A stretch of DNA of 64,000 nt from Caprella mutica. Its lineage: Eukaryota; Arthropoda; Malacostraca; Amphipoda; Caprellidae. Location: NCBI GenBank assembly GCA_947561585.1, contig CANNZV010001457.1, positions 89,449-153,448 of the forward strand. The letters are read 5' to 3'. Shown here one piece after another: positions 58,337 through 64,000 of the stretch. The position numbers and the translations under genes are program-made. The notes under the pieces were generated by a model. The model worked only from the letters and a program-made list of their open reading frames with translations. It was not told the DNA's origin and did no database searches. Position 1 is the first letter of the stretch. Each line of letters begins with the position of its first letter.

Positions 58337-61300
58337 TGTTGATAAACCAATTCACCCATTGGCAAGACTGTTGATAAACCCATTCACCCATTGGTAAGAC
58401 TGTTGATAAACCCATTCATCCATTGGTAAGACTGTTGATAAACCAATTCATCCATTGGTAAGACTGTTGATAAACCAATTCATCCATTGGTAAGACTGTT
58501 GATAAACCCATTCACCCATTAGTAAGACTGTTGATAAACCCATTCACCCATTGGTAAGACTGTTGATAAACCCATTCACCCATTGGTAAGACTGTTGATA
58601 AACCCATTCACCCATTAGTAAGACTGTTGATAAACCCATTCACCCATTGGTAAAACTGTTGATAAACCCATTCACCCATTAGTAAGACTGTTGATAAACC
58701 CATTCATCCATTGGTAAGACTGTTGATAAACCCATTCACCCATTGGTAAGACTGTTGATAAACCCATTCATCCATTGGTAAGACTGTTGATAAACCCATT
58801 CACCCATTAGTAAGACTGTTGATAAACCCATTCACCCATTGGTAAGACTGTTGATAAACCCATTCACCCATTAGTAAGACTGTTGATAAACCCATTCACC
58901 CATTGGTAAGACTGTTGATAATACCATTCACCCATTGGTAAGACTGTTGATAAACCAATTCACCCATTGGTAAGACTGTTGATAAACCCATTCACCCATT
59001 AGTAAGACTGTTGATAAACCCATTCACCCATTGGTAAAACTGTTGATAAACCCATTCACCCATTGGTAAGACTGTTGATAAACCCATTCACCCATTAGTA
59101 AGACTGTTGATAAACCCATTCACCCATTGGTAAAACTGTTGATAAACCCATTCACCCATTAGTAAGACTGTTGATAAACCCATTCACCCATTGGTAAGAC
59201 TGTTGATAAACCCATTCACCCATTAGTAAGACTGTTGATAAACCCATTCACCCATTGGTAAGACTGTTGATAAACCCATTCACCCATTAGTAAGACTGTT
59301 GATAAACCCATTCACCCATTGGTAAGACTGTTGATAAACCCATTCACCCATTAGTAAGACTGTTGATAAACCAATTTATCCATTGGTAAGACTGTTGATA
59401 AACCCATTCATGCATTGGTAAGACTGTTGATAAACCCATTCATCCATTGGTAAGACTGTTGATAAACCCATTCACCCATTGGTAAGACTGTTGATAAACC
59501 CATTCATCCATTGGTAAGACTGTTGATAAACCCATTCATGCATTGGTAAGACTGTTGATAAACCCATTCATCCATTGGTAAGACTGTTGATAAACCCATT
59601 CATCCATTGGTAAGACTGTTGATAAACCCATTCATCCATTGGTAAGACTGTTGATAAACCCATTCATCCATTGGTAAGACTGTTGATAAACCCATTCATC
59701 CATTGGTAAGACTGTTGATATACCCATTCATCCATTGGTAAGACTGTTGATAAACCCATTCATCCATTGGTAAGACTGTTGATAAACCCATTCATCCATT
59801 GGTAAGACTGTTGATAAACCAATTCATCCATTGGTAAGACTGTTGATAAACCCATTTATCCATTGGTAAGACTGTTGATAAACCCATTCATCCATTGGTA
59901 AGACTGTTGATAAACCCATTCATCCATTGGTAAGACTGTTGATAAACCCATTCATCCATTGGTAAGACTGTTGATAAACCCATTCACCCATTAGTAAGAC
60001 TGTTGATAAACCCATTCACCCATTAGTAAGACTGTTGATAAACCCATTCACCCATTGGTAAGACTGTTGATAAACCCATTCACCCATTGGTAAGACTGTT
60101 GATAAACCCATTCATCCATTGGTAAGACTGTTGATAAACCCATTCATGCATTGGTAAGACTGTTGATAAACCCATTCACCCATTAGTAAGACTGTTGATA
60201 AACCCATTCACCCATTAGTAAGACTGTTGATAAACCCATTCACCCATTGGTAAGACTGTTGATAAACCCATTCACCCATTAGTAAGACTGTTGATAAACC
60301 AATTTATCCATTGGTAAGACTGTTGATAAACCCATTCATGCATTGGTAAGACTGTTGATAAACCCATTCATCCATTGGTAAGACTGTTGATAAACCCATT
60401 CACCCATTGGTAAGACTGTTGATAAACCCATTCATCCATTGGTAAGACTGTTGATAAACCCATTCATGCATTGGTAAGACTGTTGATAAACCCATTCATC
60501 CATTGGTAAGACTGTTGATAAACCCATTCATCCATTGGTAAGACTGTTGATAAACCCATTCATCCATTGGTAAGACTGTTGATAAACCCATTCATCCATT
60601 GGTAAGACTGTTGATAAACCCATTCATCCATTGGTAAGACTGTTGATATACCCATTCATCCATTGGTAAGACTGTTGATAAACCCATTCATCCATTGGTA
60701 AGACTGTTGATAAACCCATTCATCCATTGGTAAGACTGTTGATAAACCAATTCATCCATTGGTAAGACTGTTGATAAACCCATTTATCCATTGGTAAGAC
60801 TGTTGATAAACCCATTCATCCATTGGTAAGACTGTTGATAAACCCATTCATCCATTGGTAAGACTGTTGATAAACCCATTCATCCATTGGTAAGACTGTT
60901 GATAAACCCATTCACCCATTAGTAAGACTGTTGATAAACCCATTCACCCATTAGTAAGACTGTTGATAAACCCATTCACCCATTGGTAAGACTGTTGATA
61001 AACCCATTCACCCATTGGTAAGACTGTTGATAAACCCATTCATCCATTGGTAAGACTGTTGATAAACCCATTCATGCATTGGTAAGACTGTTGATAAACC
61101 CATTCACCCATTAGTAAGACTGTTGATAAACCCATTCACCCATTAGTAAGACTGTTGATAAACCCATTCACCCATTGGTAAGACTGTTGATAAACCCATT
61201 CACCCATTGGTAAGACTGTTGATAAACCCATTCATCCATTGGTAAGACTGTTGATAAACCCATTCATGCATTGGTAAGACTGTTGATAAACCCATTCATC

Positions 61301-64000
61301 CATTGGTAAGACTGTTGATAAACCCATTCATCCATTGGTAAGACTGTTGATAAACCCATTCATCCATTGGTAAGACTGTTGATAAACCCATTCACCCATT
61401 GGTAAGACTGTTGATAAACCCATTCATCCATTGGTAAGACTGTTGATAAACCCATTCATGCATTGGTAAGACTGTTGATAAACCCATTCATCCATTGGTA
61501 AGACTGTTGATAAACCCATTCATCCATTGGTAAGACTGTTGATAAACCCATTCATCCATTGGTAAGACTGTTGATAAACCCATTCACCCATTAGTAAGAC
61601 TGTTGATAAACCCATTCACCCATTAGTAAGACTGTTGATAAACCCATTCACCCATTAGTAAGACTGTTGATAAACCCATTCACCCATTGGTAAGACTGTT
61701 GATAAGCCCATTCATCCATTGGTAAGACTGTTGATAAACCCATTCACCCATTGGTAAGACTGTTGATAAACCCATTCACCCATTGGTAAGACTGTTGATA
61801 AACCCATTCACCCATTGGTAAGACTGTTGATAAACCCATTCACCCATTGGTAAGACTGTTGATAAACCAATTCACCCATTGGTAAGACTGTTGATAAACC
61901 CATTCATCCATTGGTAAGACTGTTGATAAACCCATTCACCCATTGGTAAGACTGTTGATAAACCCATTCATCCATTGGTAAGACTGTTGATAAACCCATT
62001 CATCCATTGGTAAGACTGTTGATAAACCCATTCACCCATTAGTAAGACTGTTGATAAACCCATTCACCCATTAGTAAGACTGTTGATAAACCCATTCACC
62101 CATTGGTAAGACTGTTGATAAACCCATTCACCCATTGGTAAGACTGTTGATAAACCCATTCATCCATTGGTAAGACTGTTGATAAACCCATTCATGCATT
62201 GGTAAGACTGTTGATAAACCCATTCACCCATTAGTAGGACTGTTGATAAACCCATTCACCCATTAGTAAGACTGTTGATAAACCCATTCACCCATTGGTA
62301 AGACTGTTGATAAACCCATTCACCCATTGGTAAGACTGTTGATAAACCCATTCATCCATTGGTAAGACTGTTGATAAACCCATTCATGCATTGGTAAGAC
62401 TGTTGATAAACCCATTCATCCATTGGTAAGACTGTTGATAAACCCATTCATCCATTGGTAAGACTGTTGATAAACCCATTCATCCATTGGTAAGACTGTT
62501 GATAAACCCATTCACCCATTGGTAAGACTGTTGATAAACCCATTCATCCATTGGTAAGACTGTTGATAAACCCATTCATGCATTGGTAAGACTGTTGATA
62601 AACCCATTCATCCATTGGTAAGACTGTTGATAAACCCATTCATCCATTGGTAACACTGTTGATAAACCCATTCATCCATTGGTAAGACTGTTGATAAACC
62701 CATTCACCCATTAGTAAGACTGTTGATAAACCCATTCACCCATTAGTAAGACTGTTGATAAACCCATTCACCCATTAGTAAGACTGTTGATAAACCCATT
62801 CACCCATTGGTAAGACTGTTGATAAACCCATTCACCCATTGGTAAGACTGTTGATAAACCCATTCATCCATTGGTAAGACTGTTGATAAACCCATTCATG
62901 CATTGGTAAGACTGTTGATAAACCCATTCATCCATTGGTAAGACTGTTGATAAACCCATTCATCCATTGGTAAGACTGTTGATAAACCCATTCATCCATT
63001 GGTAAGACTGTTGATAAACCCATTCATCCGTTGGTAAGACTGTTGATAAACCCATTCACCCATTAGTAAGACTGTTGATAAACCCATTCACCCATTGGTA
63101 AGACTGTTGATAAACCCATTCACCCATTGGTAAGACTGTTGATAAACCCATTCATCCATTGGTAAGACTGTTGATAAACCCATTCATGCATTGGTAAGAC
63201 TGTTGATAAACCCATTCATCCATTGGTAAGACTGTTGATAAACCCATTCATCCATTGGTAAGACTGTTGATAAACCCATTCATCCATTGGTAAGACTGTT
63301 GATAAACCCATTCATCCGTTGGTAAGACTGTTGATAAACCCATTCATCCATTGGTAAGACTGTTGATATACCCATTCATCCATTGGTAAGACTGTTGATA
63401 AACCCATTCATCCATTGGTAAGACTGTTGATAAACCCATTCATCCATTGGTAAGACTGTTGATAAACCCATTCACCCATTGGTAAGACTGTTGATAAACC
63501 CATTCACCCATTGGTAAGACTGTTGATAAACCCATTCACCCATTGGTAAGACTGTTGATAAACCCATTCACCCATTGGTAAGACTGTTGATAAACCAATT
63601 CACCCATTGGTAAGACTGTTGATAAACCCATTCATCCATTGGTAAGACTGTTGATAAACCCATTCACCCATTGGTAAGACTGTTGATAAACCCATTCATC
63701 CATTGGTAAGACTGTTGATAAACCCATTCATGCATTGGTAAGACTGTTGATAAACCCATTCATCCATTGGTAAGACTGTTGATAAACCCATTCATCCATT
63801 GGTAAGACTGTTGATAAACCCATTCATCCATTGGTAAGACTGTTGATAAACCCATTCATCCATTGGTAAGACTGTTGATAAACCCATTCACCCATTGGTA
63901 AGACTGTTGATAAACCCATTCACCCATTGGTAAGACTGTTGATAAACCCATTCATCCATTGGTAAGACTGTTGATAAACCCATTCATGCATTGGTAAAAC
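58337..64000. repeat. Giant 32-bp satellite, about 177 copies, runs off the window
   Basis: Exact 32-bp unit containing GACTGTTGATAAACCCATTC then ACCCATTGGTAA. A few diagnostic positions vary: CACCC, CATCC or CATGC; TTGG or TTAG; and rare CCAATT or GATATACCC units. The order of variants repeats over 928 bp (29 units) and 1120 bp (35 units), showing higher-order duplication. It lies after exon 4 of the C2H2-type gene, so it is probably intronic unless that gene ends in a misread exon. Confidence 0.97.

Noticed and set aside
58337..64000. CRISPR-like array
   Set aside because: Units are contiguous with no unique spacers, there are no cas genes, and the surroundings are eukaryotic. It is a satellite.
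1..64000. tRNA, rRNA or bacterial contamination
   Set aside because: No cloverleaf or rRNA-like segments were recognised by eye, and genes have spliceosomal introns throughout.

Overview
The window is nuclear DNA from an arthropod, most likely an insect. It is AT-rich, its genes are split by GT-AG introns, and most of it is transposon debris and minisatellites. The order is not certain; a hemipteran would fit but no diagnostic marker was seen.

Three genes are well supported. (1) A complete eight-exon DRG2 GTPase on the + strand (16826-20438). (2) A three-exon minus-strand gene (24007-25389) for a 282-residue Tyr/Arg/Ser/Pro-rich protein, whose composition recalls insect thick-filament proteins such as myofilin (tentative). 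(3) A six-exon minus-strand gene (38433-50771) with an apparently active DUSP3-like dual-specificity phosphatase domain fused to a roughly 280-residue Tyr/Arg/Ser-rich tail that resembles gene 2. A fourth gene on the + strand (54760 to beyond 58259) starts a signal-peptide protein with one C2H2 motif. It runs into a giant satellite and off the window. A weak extra minus-strand exon is proposed at 30496-30628.

Layout. 1-5.3 kb: AT-rich, with small repeats and one copy of a repeat rich in TGACCTTTGACC. 5.3-8.66 kb: a nested stack of short elements that insert into TTAA, one of them interrupted by a hAT-type element with an 8-bp duplication. 8.66-11.27 kb: a long foldback element with mirrored 15-bp minisatellites, also at TTAA. 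11.5-14.6 kb: a 5'-truncated LINE with a 953-codon open frame. 16.8-20.4 kb: DRG2. 21-28 kb: the myofilin-like gene among palindromic elements. 28.4-35.1 kb: a run of seven minisatellite arrays. 35-51 kb: the phosphatase gene, whose 9-kb first intron is full of repeats. 51-58 kb: palindromic elements and the C2H2-type gene. 58.3-64 kb: at least 5.6 kb of a 32-bp satellite with higher-order structure.

The most notable biology is the phosphatase-plus-tail gene and its phosphatase-less neighbour. Second is the unusually clear record of nested TTAA insertions. No prokaryotic genes, operons, CRISPR arrays, rRNA or tRNA genes were found. All exon models were built by eye from splice signals and reading-frame continuity.
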